Made by a program: the position numbers and the translations under genes. From Cristatella mucedo (taxonomy: Eukaryota; Bryozoa; Phylactolaemata; Cristatellidae), in assembly GCA_009760855.2 (NCBI GenBank), contig WPIO01000115.1:1200648-1264647 (forward strand): a DNA stretch of 64,000 nucleotides, given 5' to 3'. This document shows, piece by piece, positions 1-10,095 of the stretch; within the stretch, counting starts at the first letter, position 1, and each line of letters begins with the position of its first letter. The notes under the pieces are model-generated. The model did not search any database. It was not told where the DNA came from and saw only the letters and a list, made by a program, of their open reading frames with translations.

Positions 1-884
1 AGGTTTGGAGTGGCTTAAATCCGGCTGGATCGGAAAAAATCAGATTTAGCCACGCCGAGAGTACTGCAGCGATACCTTCGAGACAACGTCAAAATGGCTG
101 CAAAAAAGTAGGCAGATTTGGACTTTTAAATCGGGGACTCCAGTCAACAGAGCTGACGAGAGAGGACAGCAACACGATGCTTGGTAGACGAGCATCGACC
201 TCTTTCCCGGAGTGGTACTCTTCCAGCTCATCTGCAACCAGGAAAATGTAGTCTGGCAATGTTTTAGCAGGGCAGCAGACTGCCTTCTGTATCAAAAAAT
301 GTGAAATCATGATCTTTGTAATGGCTTGTTTTAAAAACCTGTTTAGGTTATGGCTTGCTCATAAGCCACCACTTTGTATCTTAAGGCTTTAGTGGATAGT
401 GGCCCAGCTCAACTGAACAGAGGGCTATGGCAGCCACTAGGGCTCGTATTCTCAACAGGCTGCCTTTTGACCAAGTAGGAAACCGAAGCCGTCTGCTGCT
501 CTATGGTGGCCTAGCCTGCTCGGATTAAACGGAAGGACTATACCTACAATTCCATTTGGGCACTTTTTTTGGTCAGTGAAACGAGCTGGTGTGGTCTACA
601 GCTGGAATCTGGCGCCGAGCGATCCACATCACTCAGCACTTTCATACCTAAGGATGGGTTGCTGGACTTAACTCTTACGAGTGCAGGATTGAGAACTAGC
701 TATGATTAGTAAGTCGAATCAAGAGTATGAAGAGATCTCTATACTAGTGCTAAACATTAAAACTAATAAGATGCTAAAATTATATCCAGTGTGGGACAGT
801 GAGGAGTGATAGTTCTGGAAACTGCCCTGCTCGGGGCGCTCAAGCCTGGCTGTAGAGGTTAACACCAACTAAGATCCTAATAGT
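1..884. other. No recognisable gene
   Basis: I see no protein family, RNA gene or clear repeat here. A 73-codon open stretch on the minus strand (89-310) has no motif I recognise and no convincing splice signals, so I do not call it coding. Confidence 0.4.
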
Positions 885-1060
885 ACATGCAAAAAGATCT
901 GTGACTAATGAGTTGCAAAATTCAAGACACGATGCCACAAATGCATGGACCAACTCAGATGCATTACACCTGTTTAAGCATACCCTAGCTTTATCAATAC
1001 TGCATAGCTGAAAGTAATCAGAAATGATAGAAGAGATGGTTTAAAAAGTTACACTCTGAT
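885..1060 (-). mobile_element. LINE-A fragment, strongly decayed
   Basis: Read on the minus strand, this aligns by eye with the stretch of LINE-A just before the C-terminal 'LVHAFVTSRLDFCNSLL' block of better copies such as 45013-45897. The shared phrase is the antisense 'atgcatggaccaact' at about 941-957. Many substitutions and small gaps remove any reading frame. Neither end of the element is visible, so this is an old internal piece. Confidence 0.5.
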
Positions 1061-1544
1061 TTTGTGTAGATGCTGTACAATATCAGATAGAAGAGCATTA
1101 CGGACAGCTTTACCAATTTGTTAGTGAAACTAGGTTTTGATTTGAAATTGAAGTACAACTACGATTTGTCCAAAAATATTGTTCTTGTCAAGCTGGAATG
1201 TCAGACTAAATCCAGCGTTTGGATATTTAGGTTTTGTAAGGGATGAGCCGTGCACCAGCACGTCATTAGCCAAGAGATTAAAGTCTAGATGGCGCTCTGC
1301 AAATACATCAATAATACAAAATGCTAGCTCATATAGCCTCATTTACACAGCTGTGGAATAGTTTAAAAGGTTTTTGCTACAACTTGCAGTTGGCCACAAA
1401 GAGTCGCCTACTGTAGATTTGAATCTACTGCCTTGGTTTGGAAAATCTAACACCTTATCTACTCGGGTGTCAGGGCCTCTTTAACCATAGCAAAGCACAA
1501 GCGGTAAAAAGTCTACTAAACTACGAGCCATGGAAAACCATGTA
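1061..1544. other. No recognisable gene
   Basis: The overlapping open stretches on the two strands here (1130-1342 minus, 1179-1361 plus) have no recognisable domain. The plus-strand LINE-A fragment starts within the last few bases. Confidence 0.35.
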
Positions 1545-2182
1545 ATAATTCAGAGGCTCCAGAGTATTGACATAAATGGGAAAAAATCATCCGATGTACC
1601 TCTGAAATTTGGGGTACCTCAAGGGTTCGTGCTAAGTCGGGTTCTTCTCGTGGTTAATACACTCTCCCTTGCTGATGTGAGAGCCAAGCTCAATCCAGGC
1701 TTTCAATTCTGTGCAGATGACGCTCAGTTGTTCATTTGCTTTGATCTCTCAAGGCCTTGGAGCACCTCGAATTTTCTCAACTCACTTGAAGCATAAATTG
1801 ATGACATCCGCACAAGGATGGCAGCAAATTTTCTAAAACAACACAGTGATAAAACTACTTAATTATGGGCAAACCCAGTCTGATTCAGAAATTTGAAATA
1901 CTGAGGCTAACATTGGCTCAGCCAACATAACCCCTTTTGAATCAACTAAAAATCTAGGTGTCATGTCCCAAAAGTGACCTGTCGTTAAATGACCACTTCA
2001 GCTCCACAGTCAAGTCAGATTACTTGCAGCTACACAACCTTGCAAAATTAAAGCTTGCTTACATAAGGATACCACGTCTAAGTAGGTCCATGCATTTCTG
2101 ACAACACGTCTTGACTTGTGAAGTCACTGCTTGCCGGCCTACCGGCATGTGCAGTCGGGCGATGACAGCTACTGCAAAACTC
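1545..2182 (+). mobile_element. LINE-A reverse transcriptase fragment
   Basis: This is a partial copy of an L2/CR1-like non-LTR retrotransposon. The peptide around 1560-1796 keeps the RT palm motif 'FGVPQGFVLS' and a catalytic box at 1710-1721 that reads CADD instead of the family's YADD. A stop follows at about 1794, and later pieces are in other frames. The 5' part (endonuclease and RT fingers) is missing. At about 2182 the sequence changes abruptly from LINE-A to LINE-B within the C-terminal region, so this copy has no LINE-A 3' end. Confidence 0.8.
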
Positions 2183-2533
2183 TTATGCTGAACCACAAGG
2201 CCGGCCACGGCTTGGCTCCTTCGTACCTAGCTGAACTGCTGCATCAGTTTCAGCCTGTTCATGCCCTCAGGTCCTGTGTAGACAATAAATTAGCTGTCCC
2301 ATTCCTCCGCTTAAAGACAGTCGGCAACAGAAGCTTTAGCTCTGCAGGTCGTAGACTGTGGAATTCGCTTCACAAATTCTTACGCAACGACAACTACTCC
2401 CCAACTGCCGACTCTGGCACATCTTTTTCAGTGGTCCTGAGCTGCTACTTCAATGCTACCCACTACCTCAACTGCTCTCCTGACTCTGCTTTGCTCCACA
2501 TTTTCTCTTTGTTGCATTAGACGAAGTCTGTTA
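2183..2533 (+). mobile_element. LINE-B C-terminal fragment joined to LINE-A
   Basis: The plus-strand frame ending at 2518-2520 encodes the LINE-B C-terminal block ('LAPSYLAELLHQFQPVHAL', 'LPFLRLKTVGNRSF'-like, then 'SSAGRRLWNSL'). This is the same block seen on the minus strand at 50566-51180. It follows directly on LINE-A sequence at about 2182, in the same direction. The LINE-B 3' tail is absent, and a (AAT)n run of an antisense LINE-A end follows. Confidence 0.75.
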
Positions 2534-2671
2534 GTAATAATACAAATAATAATAATAATAATGTACTGGATTAAGTGCCTTCAGAGAACTTAATCTCTTT
2601 CTAGGCGCTTTGAATTTGCTGCAAATGGGGAAATGCAATTGAATGGTAAGTAAAATCATGCATGAAAAACA
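2534..2671 (-). mobile_element. LINE-A 3' end only
   Basis: An AAT repeat (2534-2562) is followed by the antisense LINE-A 3' end: stem sequence, 'aacttaatctctttctagg', 'gcgctttgaatttgctgc' and 'taaaatcatgcatgaaaaac'. Only about 140 bases are present, so this is an extreme 5' truncation. On its high-coordinate side it abuts the LTR-element protease, which suggests it landed in that element. Confidence 0.8.
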
Positions 2672-2950
2672 AAAGCTACTGCACTTGTCGACACCGGCTG
2701 CTCCTGCACGGTGCTTGCATCAGTGCTGGCCTCCTCTCGTGATCTGCAGCCTGTGGGGGAGGGAATCTTGATGATGAACAGTGGCCGTGCTCCCTGTACC
2801 TCTACTTGTGAGGTCAGTTTGTTAATTAGAGGAGTACAGCTGGAGGTTAACTGTTTGGTGACCGATATAATTGCTGGCTGGGACATCATCTTTGGGATGG
2901 ATGTCATAAGAGGGCTAGGTGGCGTCTGCCAGAGAGGTAGTGGCCGGTGA
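2672..2950 (+). pseudogene. Retropepsin (aspartic protease) remnant of an LTR retrotransposon
   Basis: An open frame begins at about 2672 with 'KATALVDTGCSCTVLAS'. The DTG at 2690-2698 is the retropepsin active-site motif. About 60 residues later comes 'IIAGWDIIFGMDVI' followed by 'LGGV', which fits the conserved flap-distal 'ILGMDxL' helix of Ty3/gypsy-type proteases. The domain is close to the usual 90-100 residues. A stop (TGA, 2948-2950) ends this frame; the Glu/Ala-rich linker downstream is in another frame. No gag was found upstream because a LINE-A end interrupts there, and no reverse transcriptase downstream. Ty3/gypsy affiliation is inferred from the motifs. Confidence 0.75.
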
Positions 2951-3500
2951 TGCAGCTCAAGCCATGAAGGTGACGTTGGCCTGCGGCCAGCCGGAGGGCT
3001 GTGACGCGGAACAGGCAGAAGAGTGTGTGCAGACCTAAGAGTCTGCACACACCGCATATATACATATAACAATATCTGATCACAGGCCGGAGATAATGTG
3101 CAGGACTGAGAGGCTGTCCAGCAGGAAGAATCTGTGCAAGCCGCAGAGACTGTGCAGGCAGCAGAGACTGCTCAGGTTGGAGAGGGTACTCAGGAGGGAG
3201 AAGCAGCTGCATAGGTGGGCCTCTCTCTCTCGAAGGATTTGCAGCCTGGGAGGGAGCATATGCCGGCTCCTCTGATGAGCCTGTGACGTGGCATGGACAC
3301 AGGCCGGTAACCACTGGTGGCCAGATGGTGGATTCACCATAGGGGTCGGCCAAAACACAGCCGTGGGCAAGGAGCAGGATTCAGTGGGGAGAGAGGGGCG
3401 AGTGAAGCCGTGCTCCCTCTGCTCTGTAGTAGCATAAACTGTTGGTGTTGGTTGTGTGGGGGCGTTCTTCGTGCAAGGCGTTCCTCGTGCATGGCGCATC
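2951..3500 (+). repeat. Short-repeat linker downstream of the protease
   Basis: Between about 3010 and 3215 the plus strand repeats a unit of roughly 21-24 bases encoding variants of 'ESVQAAETVQAAETAQ' (for example 3130-3180). Such acidic, Ala/Gln-rich repeats can serve as linkers between protease and reverse transcriptase in LTR elements. Stops (about 3107 and 3212) break the frame. From 3240 to 3500 I see no identifiable domain. The stretch is probably the continuation of the same LTR element, cut off by a LINE-A copy at about 3505. Confidence 0.45.
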
Positions 3501-3504
3501 GAAG

Positions 3505-4008
3505 CACATATCACTTTTCGGTCACTTTATTCTTCAGTTCCTGCCTGTCTCTCAGATCTCCTCACCCAGCAGGCCAAGCATCGTATCACCTGCTTTTCAG
3601 AATCCAGCGGTTTACCAATATCTCGTACAAACCACAAATTCTTTAAAGACCATGCATTTAGTTCGTATGCTCCCACAGCCTGGAACTCTCTCCCGACTTG
3701 AGTCAGACCATCCCCAGACTTGACCCCATTTAAAAAGATCATGAAGACACACCTATTGAGGCCAGCATTAAATGGATCCCTGTTATTCGTCCTTCCTGTG
3801 CCTATGCGTGCTGACACTATGCATGCTGCCACTAACCACATTCGGATGCTAACCCTGGGCATTTCATCCGAGCCAGGTTATTTTTGTTATTTACCAGGCA
3901 TGATACTACTTACCATTCAATCGCGTTTCCCTTCCCAGCAAATATAAAGAGTGTAGAGAGAGATTGAGTTTTCTGAGGGTGGTTTATCAAGTGCATTATT
4001 ATTATTAT
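3505..4008 (+). mobile_element. LINE-A 3' part with (TTA)n tail
   Basis: The sequence covers the LINE-A C-terminal block in broken frames, the 3' untranslated region and the terminal hairpin region 'gagagagattgag', ending in a (TTA)n-like tail at about 3992-4008. The protein-level similarity to intact copies runs over three shifting frames, so the copy is old. Confidence 0.75.
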
Positions 4009-4680
4009 TTACTCACTGCTTGCTGGCCCACCACGATGCTTGCTCCGGCTATTGAAAATGGTGCAAGACTCTGGAGCAATGCATTCTGTCTTAAGCATCG
4101 ATACTCCCAAATTTCACCACTTATTGCCGACCAGCAGGGCTACCAGTCAAGGAACAAATCGACTTTAAGGTTTTGCTACTCACTATCAGGTTCTTTCAAT
4201 CTTTGTTGGGAGCATACTTCAGACAGATCTTCTCCCCATCAGGCTAACCATCTTGACGCCTAGTTTTCGGAAATGTTTAACTACATCTCCTGCAAGCCAC
4301 AAATCTTTCGAGACCGAGCCCTTATTTTGCATGTTTTCAAAGCCTGGAACTCATTATCAACCTATTCCGCGAAATCCCATGACTCGTCCAAAGTTAAACA
4401 GGAACTAAAAACGCTTCAACTTATGACAGCATTTAGTGAATCTATGCGATTCATGTGTACGTGTTCATGAGTGCTGAAGCTTTTGCTTGCTGCAGCTAAC
4501 CACACTTTCGAGCAGACCCTGTGCATTTCACCCCTAACCATGCTATTCTTATTTTTTATTCAGCATGCTACCTCTAAGCATTTGAGTGTGCCTCCTTTGC
4601 ATACATTTTAAAGCTCATATACAAAGAATGTATTCTCTGAGGGCGCTTTGTCAGACGCCCCATTAATAATAGTATTATTA
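4009..4680 (+). mobile_element. LINE-A 3' part, second copy
   Basis: This starts again inside the LINE-A C-terminal block ('cactgcttgctggcccacc') directly after the tail of the previous copy, giving a head-to-tail arrangement. It ends at the GC stem and a short TTA-rich tail near 4662-4680. Only short frames survive (4273-4470 resembles the 'AWNSLPT' block). Confidence 0.7.
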
Positions 4681-4682
4681 AA

Positions 4683-4923
4683 AAACTGCCTACCCGCAGA
4701 GTTTTGCACCAGCTGCAAAGCAGAGAGTAACAGTAGCGAAGAAGGGATGTCAGAAATTCATACACCAGCTTAGACGTGGTATCCACGTCCTCCAAAGCCC
4801 GAATTCAGGCAATTTATCTTGCTTAATGTCGGCAGACATGATTTTGGAGCTGGTAAAGGTCAATTTCGAACGCGACCCTTAGATTTTGTAAATATTCAAC
4901 GAGAAATATACTGGCAGAACCGA
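4683..4923 (-). mobile_element. LINE-A internal fragment in opposite orientation
   Basis: Read on the minus strand, this matches LINE-A from the region after the RT palm ('ggcagaacc' at 4914-4922, antisense of the 'GSASISP' segment) to 'gcagagttttgcaccagctgc' at 4697. It lies between two plus-strand LINE-A copies, so the three make an inverted arrangement. Confidence 0.7.
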
Positions 4924-4924
4924 T

Positions 4925-6606
4925 CATTAATATGTCATTAGCCTCAGGTCATGTTCCAGCTCCTTTAAAAAAATGTAGTCAGGCCTCTTCTCAAGAAAGC
5001 AACACTAGACCAAGAGAACTTGAGAAACTACCGCCCATTCTTCCTTCAACCATTTCTATCAAAGACACTGGAACTGGTCATGGAAGACAAGCTAAACTCA
5101 AATATCGAAACCTCACACCTTAATAGTAAGCTCCAGTCTGGCTTTATAACTAATCCCTCCACAGAGTTAGCATTGCTTAGGGTATACAACGACCTACTTA
5201 CGAATGCTGACATGGGTAGAGTGTCTCTGCTTGTTTTGCTCGATCTTTTGGCAGCTTTTGACACCATCGATCACAAAGTTCTTCTAGAGCGCCTCTCATC
5301 TCGCCTAGGCATCTCTGGCACTGCTCTGCAGTGGTTCAGGTCCTATCTCAGTGGGAGACTCCAGAGTATTGACGTAAATAGACAAAGATCACCTGAAGTA
5401 ACATTAAAATATGGAGTACCTCGGGCTTCGTGCTAGGTGTGGTTCTTTTCATGGTTTATACACTCCCTCTTGATTATATGATTGCTAAGCACAATCTAGG
5501 CTTTCACTTCTATGCGGATGACACTCAGTTGTACCTTTGCTCTGATCCTTCTAAGCCTTCGAGCATCTCAAATTGTTTAAACTCACTTGCTGCATGTATT
5601 GGTGACGTCCGCACATGGATGGCAGCAAATTTTCTTAAACTAAACGATGACAAAAGTAACTTAATAGTTATGGACAAACCCAGTGTGATTCAGAGATTGG
5701 AAAGGTCGTCTCTGAAAATTGGCTCCGCCAGCATATCTCCTGTCGAATCAGCTTGAAATCTAGGTGTCTTATTCAGAAGCGACCTCTCGTTAGACGACCA
5801 TATCAGCTCCACAGTCAAATCCGCCTATTTTCAGCTTCTTAATATTGCTAAAATTCGGGCTTGTTTAGATAAGGATACCATGTCTAAGTTGGTCCATGCA
5901 TTCGTGACATCTCGTCTCAACTTCTGCAACTCACTTTTTGTTGGCCTATCAGCATGTCCAATCAGGCGATTGCAGCTGGTGCAAAACTCTGCAGCTAGGC
6001 TTGTCTGTCGTAAGCTTCGCAGTCGTCACATTACTCTACTTCTCGCCGACCTGCACTGGCTACCAGTCACTCAATGGATTGACTGCAAGGTTCTGGTGCT
6101 CACTTTTAGGTCCCTTCACTCTTTGGCTCCAGCCTATCTCTCCGACATAATCCCCCATCAGGCCAAGCATCGTACCACCTGCTTTTCGGAATCCAACCGT
6201 CTATAAATACCTCGTACAAACCTTAAATCCTTCAGAGACCTTGCATTTAGTTCGCTTGCTACCAAAGCCGGGAACTCCCTCCCGACCTGTGTCAAAACAT
6301 CCCCTGACCTGACCACATTTAAAAGGAACTTTAAAACACACGTATTTAGGACAGCATTTAGTGGGTACCTGTGATTCATCCTTCACGTGCTTATGTGTGC
6401 TGACACTGTGCATGCTGCCACTAACCACATTTGCATGCTGACCCTGTGCATGTCACCCCTAACCATGTTATTCATTTTGTTTGCTTTTCAAGCATGATTT
6501 TACTTACCATTCACTCGCCTTTCCCTTTTCATCAAATGTAAGGCACCTAGAAAGAGATTAAGTTCTCTGAGGGTGCTTTATCAAGTACATTATTTTATTA
6601 TTATTA
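4925..6606 (+). mobile_element. LINE-A, longest plus-strand copy (RT to 3' tail)
   Basis: This copy runs from the linker before the RT ('MSLASGHVPAPLKK') through the whole RT and C-terminal block to the 3' tail at about 6588-6606. The RT is split over three frames: 5020-5436 (fingers and 'LLDLLAAFDTIDHKVLLERL'), 5430-5756 (palm; catalytic YADD at 5511-5522 in 'FHFYADDTQLYLC') and 5880-6206 ('LVHAFVTSRLNFCNSL'). Breaks are a frameshift within the LKYGVPxGS motif near 5425, a TGA at 5754-5756 and a TAA at 6204-6206. The endonuclease is missing. Full-length L2/CR1 elements encode endonuclease plus RT in one ORF, so this is a dead 5'-truncated copy. Confidence 0.85.
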
Positions 6607-7131
6607 TGTTTTGAGCTCTAGCCTTCTAATTTCTATATCGCCCTTGATTTGCCCACAGCTGGTATGTGCATATAAATTTATTTTAAGCTGACAATTACAT
6701 TAGCGCAACATGTTTTTGTGTTGCTGTAAACCATAGCCGACTGTGAAAAATCATAAAGTGCAATGGGTAGTAGATAAAACCAGTCAAGCGAGTCCGCTGG
6801 TGTCGTTGTCCAGTATTTGAAGAATGATGGCTCATCGTCAGGCGGGAAAGCAAGGTAGGGGCATAGAAGATATTCTCGTACTGTCATCACTGATGTCAAG
6901 GCTCTTGAGGATTAGTGGTTTACACGTGAATTCATATTCAAAAGGGATACACATTGTAGACCAAATGTGATCTGCATGCGTTCAGAGAAGCGGAATTGGA
7001 CATTCATATGTGATGATAGCATGCAACATCCTTTAATAAGGATTGCAAGGTAAGGGGCAAGCGTGAGTATTTGAGGAATGGTCGGTCTTCTAAATTGGCA
7101 TCTTTAGATTGAGCCTCTACTATTTAACAAA
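6607..7131. other. No confident gene
   Basis: A 73-codon open stretch on the minus strand (6678-6899) has no recognised domain. The segment 6840-6960 shares short blocks ('agaagatattctcg', then 'gtgaatt..attca') with 7800-7930, so it may be an old low-copy repeat. Confidence 0.35.
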
Positions 7132-7132
7132 T

Positions 7133-7220
<88 letters not shown>
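7132..7220. repeat. (TA)n-(TG)n compound microsatellite
   Basis: About 16 bases of TA repeat (7132-7147) pass into an uninterrupted TG run to 7220, roughly 37 units. The perfect length suggests it is still variable. Confidence 0.97.
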
Positions 7221-7222
<2 letters not shown>

Positions 7223-7264
7223 ATGGTCATATAATAGCTGATTAACCAGCTCTTTTGTGCAGGG

Positions 7265-7355
7265 AAAGAAAAGCCTCATATGCTATCGCCACTGCTTTTA
7301 TCTGCAACACAGTATAGCCAAGTGCAGGATTCGAGCCTGTGACATCTTGAGAGAA
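7265..7355 (-). mobile_element. SINE-1 relic (tRNA-derived)
   Basis: On the minus strand a B-box-like sequence 'caggctcgaatcctg' lies at about 7324-7338 and precedes a segment related to the SINE-1 body ('gccactgctttt'). It aligns only in part with the better copies at 19101-19235 and 26702-26829. Confidence 0.4.
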
Positions 7356-7357
7356 AT

Positions 7358-7510
7358 AATAAGGATTATAAAAATAATATTGCATTTGAAAAAGCACCCT
7401 CAGATAACTTAATCTCTTTCTAGGTGCTTTTTATTGGCAGCAAAGTGAAATGCATTTGAATGGTAAGTAAAATCAAGCTGGAAAAACAAACAAAATGAAT
7501 AATATAAAAA
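7358..7510 (-). mobile_element. LINE-A 3' end only
   Basis: An AAT-rich tail (about 7358-7380) is followed by the antisense terminal hairpin ('aacttaatctctttctagg') and the last part of the 3' untranslated region, ending in an A-rich stretch. About 150 bases remain. Confidence 0.8.
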
Positions 7511-7989
7511 AAATCATAAAAAAAATCTTAATCAAAATCATCAAAAGCGCCATACCTAGTGAGCCCTCACGGCTGTGGATGGCGATTGCAGATTAGTACT
7601 TGTACAATCTGCATTAGCAATCGTTTTCTAGAAGATGGTCAGTCAGTCCTGATGATGTACATGCTTTTTTAATCTTGAGTTTTGCTGACCGACCAAGCTT
7701 ATTGTTTGCCTCTAACCACGGGCCGTATTGGTGTGATTACTCAGGTGTGCAAACTCCTTAAGCTAGTGCTGCTAGCCTCTTGTTATGGCATTGTCCTAAG
7801 ATTGCCGGGTAAAGTGTGGATTACACCGCAGGGGCAAAGAAGATATTCTCGAGAGGGCTGCATCCATGTCCACGGTCATGAGGTTTCACTCTTAGCAGGT
7901 GAATTTCAATTCAGAGGAGGCAACATAATGTATAATTAACGAGACGGGTCAGTGGTTAGATGCGAAGATTTTGGTAATTATAGGTGATG
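7511..7989. other. No recognisable gene
   Basis: This holds A-rich sequence at its start and the second copy of a weak repeat shared with 6840-6960 at about 7800-7930. The 85-codon open stretch 7682-7939 (plus) has no known motif. Confidence 0.35.
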
Positions 7990-8200
7990 GGCTCCACTGT
8001 AAAGTTTGCCTAATTTCAGTATTAAAACCTTGCTTAAATTTGGGCTTGTTTGACAGGGAATACCACAGCTCAATTATTCCGAGCATTCGTTACATCCCGT
8101 GTCCGATTCCGTATCTCACTGCTTGTTAGTCTACTGCTGGTGCAGTTAGGGGCTTACAGCTGGTATACAGCTCTGCAGCTAAGGCGGCATGTCGCGAACT
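7990..8200 (+). mobile_element. LINE-A internal relic
   Basis: The sequence follows LINE-A from the segment before 'KLVHAFVTSR' ('gggcttgtttgacagggaataccac') to about 'ctggtatacagctctgcag'. Several short indels are present and no useful frame remains. Confidence 0.55.
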
Positions 8201-8825
8201 TTGTAGTTTCAATAGCACAATATGCCACTGGCTTTGTTCTAAGATAAGATATAAAAGAACAAGCAGCCTGTTGGCATTGCTTCGAGAGTAGTTGGAAAAT
8301 TTACTAAGTTCAGCCAGATCTTTGGTGAAGGCAAACAGATTTATTATATTCCCAGTACTTATATCAAGTATTATAAGGGATCTATTGCACTTTAACGAGG
8401 ATTCAAAAAAACAAGTTGAAAGATGGAGCTTTGTTTATACCACTTACTGGATGATCACTAAGCGAGAAAGAAAAGCCAGTGCAGGAGGGAGATCGCTCTG
8501 GTTGGTTTAAAGTAATGTTGGGTATTTGGAACGTGTGGGGCCTTCGGTAATTGTTCCCTCAATGGTTCACTCTCTTGTCTGTTTTCAATGCATACTTTAC
8601 GGAACTTAGAAACACTTACCCGGCATCCAGGAATGCATCCGAAAATGCTGAACACGAAACTATAACTTGTGAGCAGGATCCCTTGGAATTTGAGGTTATT
8701 AAGGGCTGAGGAATCTAACAGGGCAGTCCCTGCCATAACCGACCGCGCCCAAACTAGTTACTAGTGTTTAGATGCACTTAAGTAGTGATACGTAATTTGA
8801 TAGGACCTGGATTGGTCCGCATTTA
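8201..8825. other. No recognisable gene
   Basis: I see no domain, repeat or RNA gene here. Open stretches of 65-92 codons occur on both strands without recognisable motifs. Confidence 0.35.
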
Positions 8826-8946
8826 TGGTGCTCGCCCCAACCAAGGTCTGGCTGAGGTGGTGGGCTCGAGCCCCTAGGCACACGTGAAGCGCATGAATAG
8901 TGATTTAGTTCTCTTAGGGCACTATACAAATGAACTATATTATTAT
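8826..8946 (+). mobile_element. SINE-2 (tRNA-derived, LINE-A-like 3' end)
   Basis: The 5' half contains a B-box-like 'gtgggctcgagcccc' (8860-8874). The 3' half 'gatttagttctcttaggg' then 'cactata' and a TTA-rich end resembles the LINE-A terminal hairpin 'gattaagttctctgaggg' followed by 'cgcttta' and (TTA)n. Other copies are at 38460-38578 and 41342-41465. SINEs sharing a 3' tail with a LINE usually borrow that LINE's reverse transcriptase. Confidence 0.6.
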
Positions 8947-9984
8947 GGTCGAGCGAAACAGGCAAGCCTTAAAACAGGTCTTATCTGTTTCGGTTTACTT
9001 GTGAGGTGTCATTAACAACTGGGGCGATTGTTTGAAGATAATTTTGCAACGGGCCATAAATCCCAACAGTGCATGGTGTCTGGAGGATATAGTGACTTAA
9101 TATTTGTTAGGTGAGTGCGTATTTAGAAAGGCTCATGGCATGTGTCTTCTGCCCTCTAAAATTGTTATGAACTGATTAAGATTTGACACTGTGAGCAAAA
9201 TAATCTGAAAACAATGGTGCTATTCCTAGAGGTTCAAACCACTTTAGGTATCTGAGCCAAGATACTTGAAAAGGTAACAAATCAAATCAGCCACTCCGAT
9301 TTGCGAAAACGCTCACTAAGCCCTGCACTTTAAAAAAAATTCAGTACCTATTAATCAATTTTAGAAGTATGCAATAAAGAGCACAAGCTATTCCATCTGT
9401 CAAACTAAATATTCGGTCAATATTCCTGAACCGATGAGACGAACAATAATGGAAATGCTGATTCTTATTGCAAATCCCTTATATAAATCTGCAAGAATAG
9501 TTTCTCAACGTCTCTTTGCATGCAACATAGTAATCTGCTTTAAGTGTATCCTAAAAGCTCATCTGTTGCAAACCTTGGCGGGATCAGGACTTAATTTAAA
9601 TAGCCATATAACTATTGTCGAAATTACCGAGCTAATTAACACAGCTGATGAATTACATTTGTTGAAAATTTAAGAATATTTAAGAAACACGCAACTACTC
9701 ATACATCTGGTAAAGATGACGGATATAGTATGCGTGACTGCAACGAAGAATGTTTGTGTCAGCCGTTTTCATTAAAATTCTCATTTATCATTGTGATGCA
9801 AACTTTCCGGGAATGATTCAGCCAGGGAAAAGCACCGTGGCTTCAATCACAGTATAGGTTTTGGTTACCAGTTTTTACGGTTATGGTATCGAGGAAAGTT
9901 TGAATTTCACAGACTTGTAAATGCAGCAATAAAGTAGAAAGATTCATTAAAATATCAGGCGATTTAAGGGCATCGTGTGTGCAG
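8947..9984. other. No recognisable gene
   Basis: This is AT-rich unique-looking DNA. The 79-codon plus-strand frame at 9434-9673 has no motif that I recognise. Confidence 0.4.
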
Positions 9985-10095
9985 TAGCTGATGAGCTTTG
10001 GCGGCTCTTCCCCACTAGCAGTATAAATAAAGGATCAACCAGAGCAGGATTTCAATCTGAGTCCTCGGGCGTAGAGAAACGCCACTGCGAAATCG
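9985..10095 (-). mobile_element. SINE-1 relic
   Basis: Read on the plus strand, 'gagctttggcggctctt' then 'aataaaggatc' and 'caggatttcaatctgag' follow the order of the antisense SINE-1 at 19101-19235 (its 'agagcctttacggct', 'aataaaggatcg', 'aggaatcgaaccca'). The B box is mutated. Confidence 0.45.

Noticed and set aside
3000-3200. CRISPR-like array
   Set aside because: The repeat units are adjacent, diverged and coding-like (Ala/Gln/Glu), with no spacers, in a eukaryotic context.
2656-3514. Long minus-strand frames (138-149 codons) over the protease region
   Set aside because: They are antisense shadows of the repeat-rich, GC-richer LTR-element sequence; the plus strand has the DTG protease motif.
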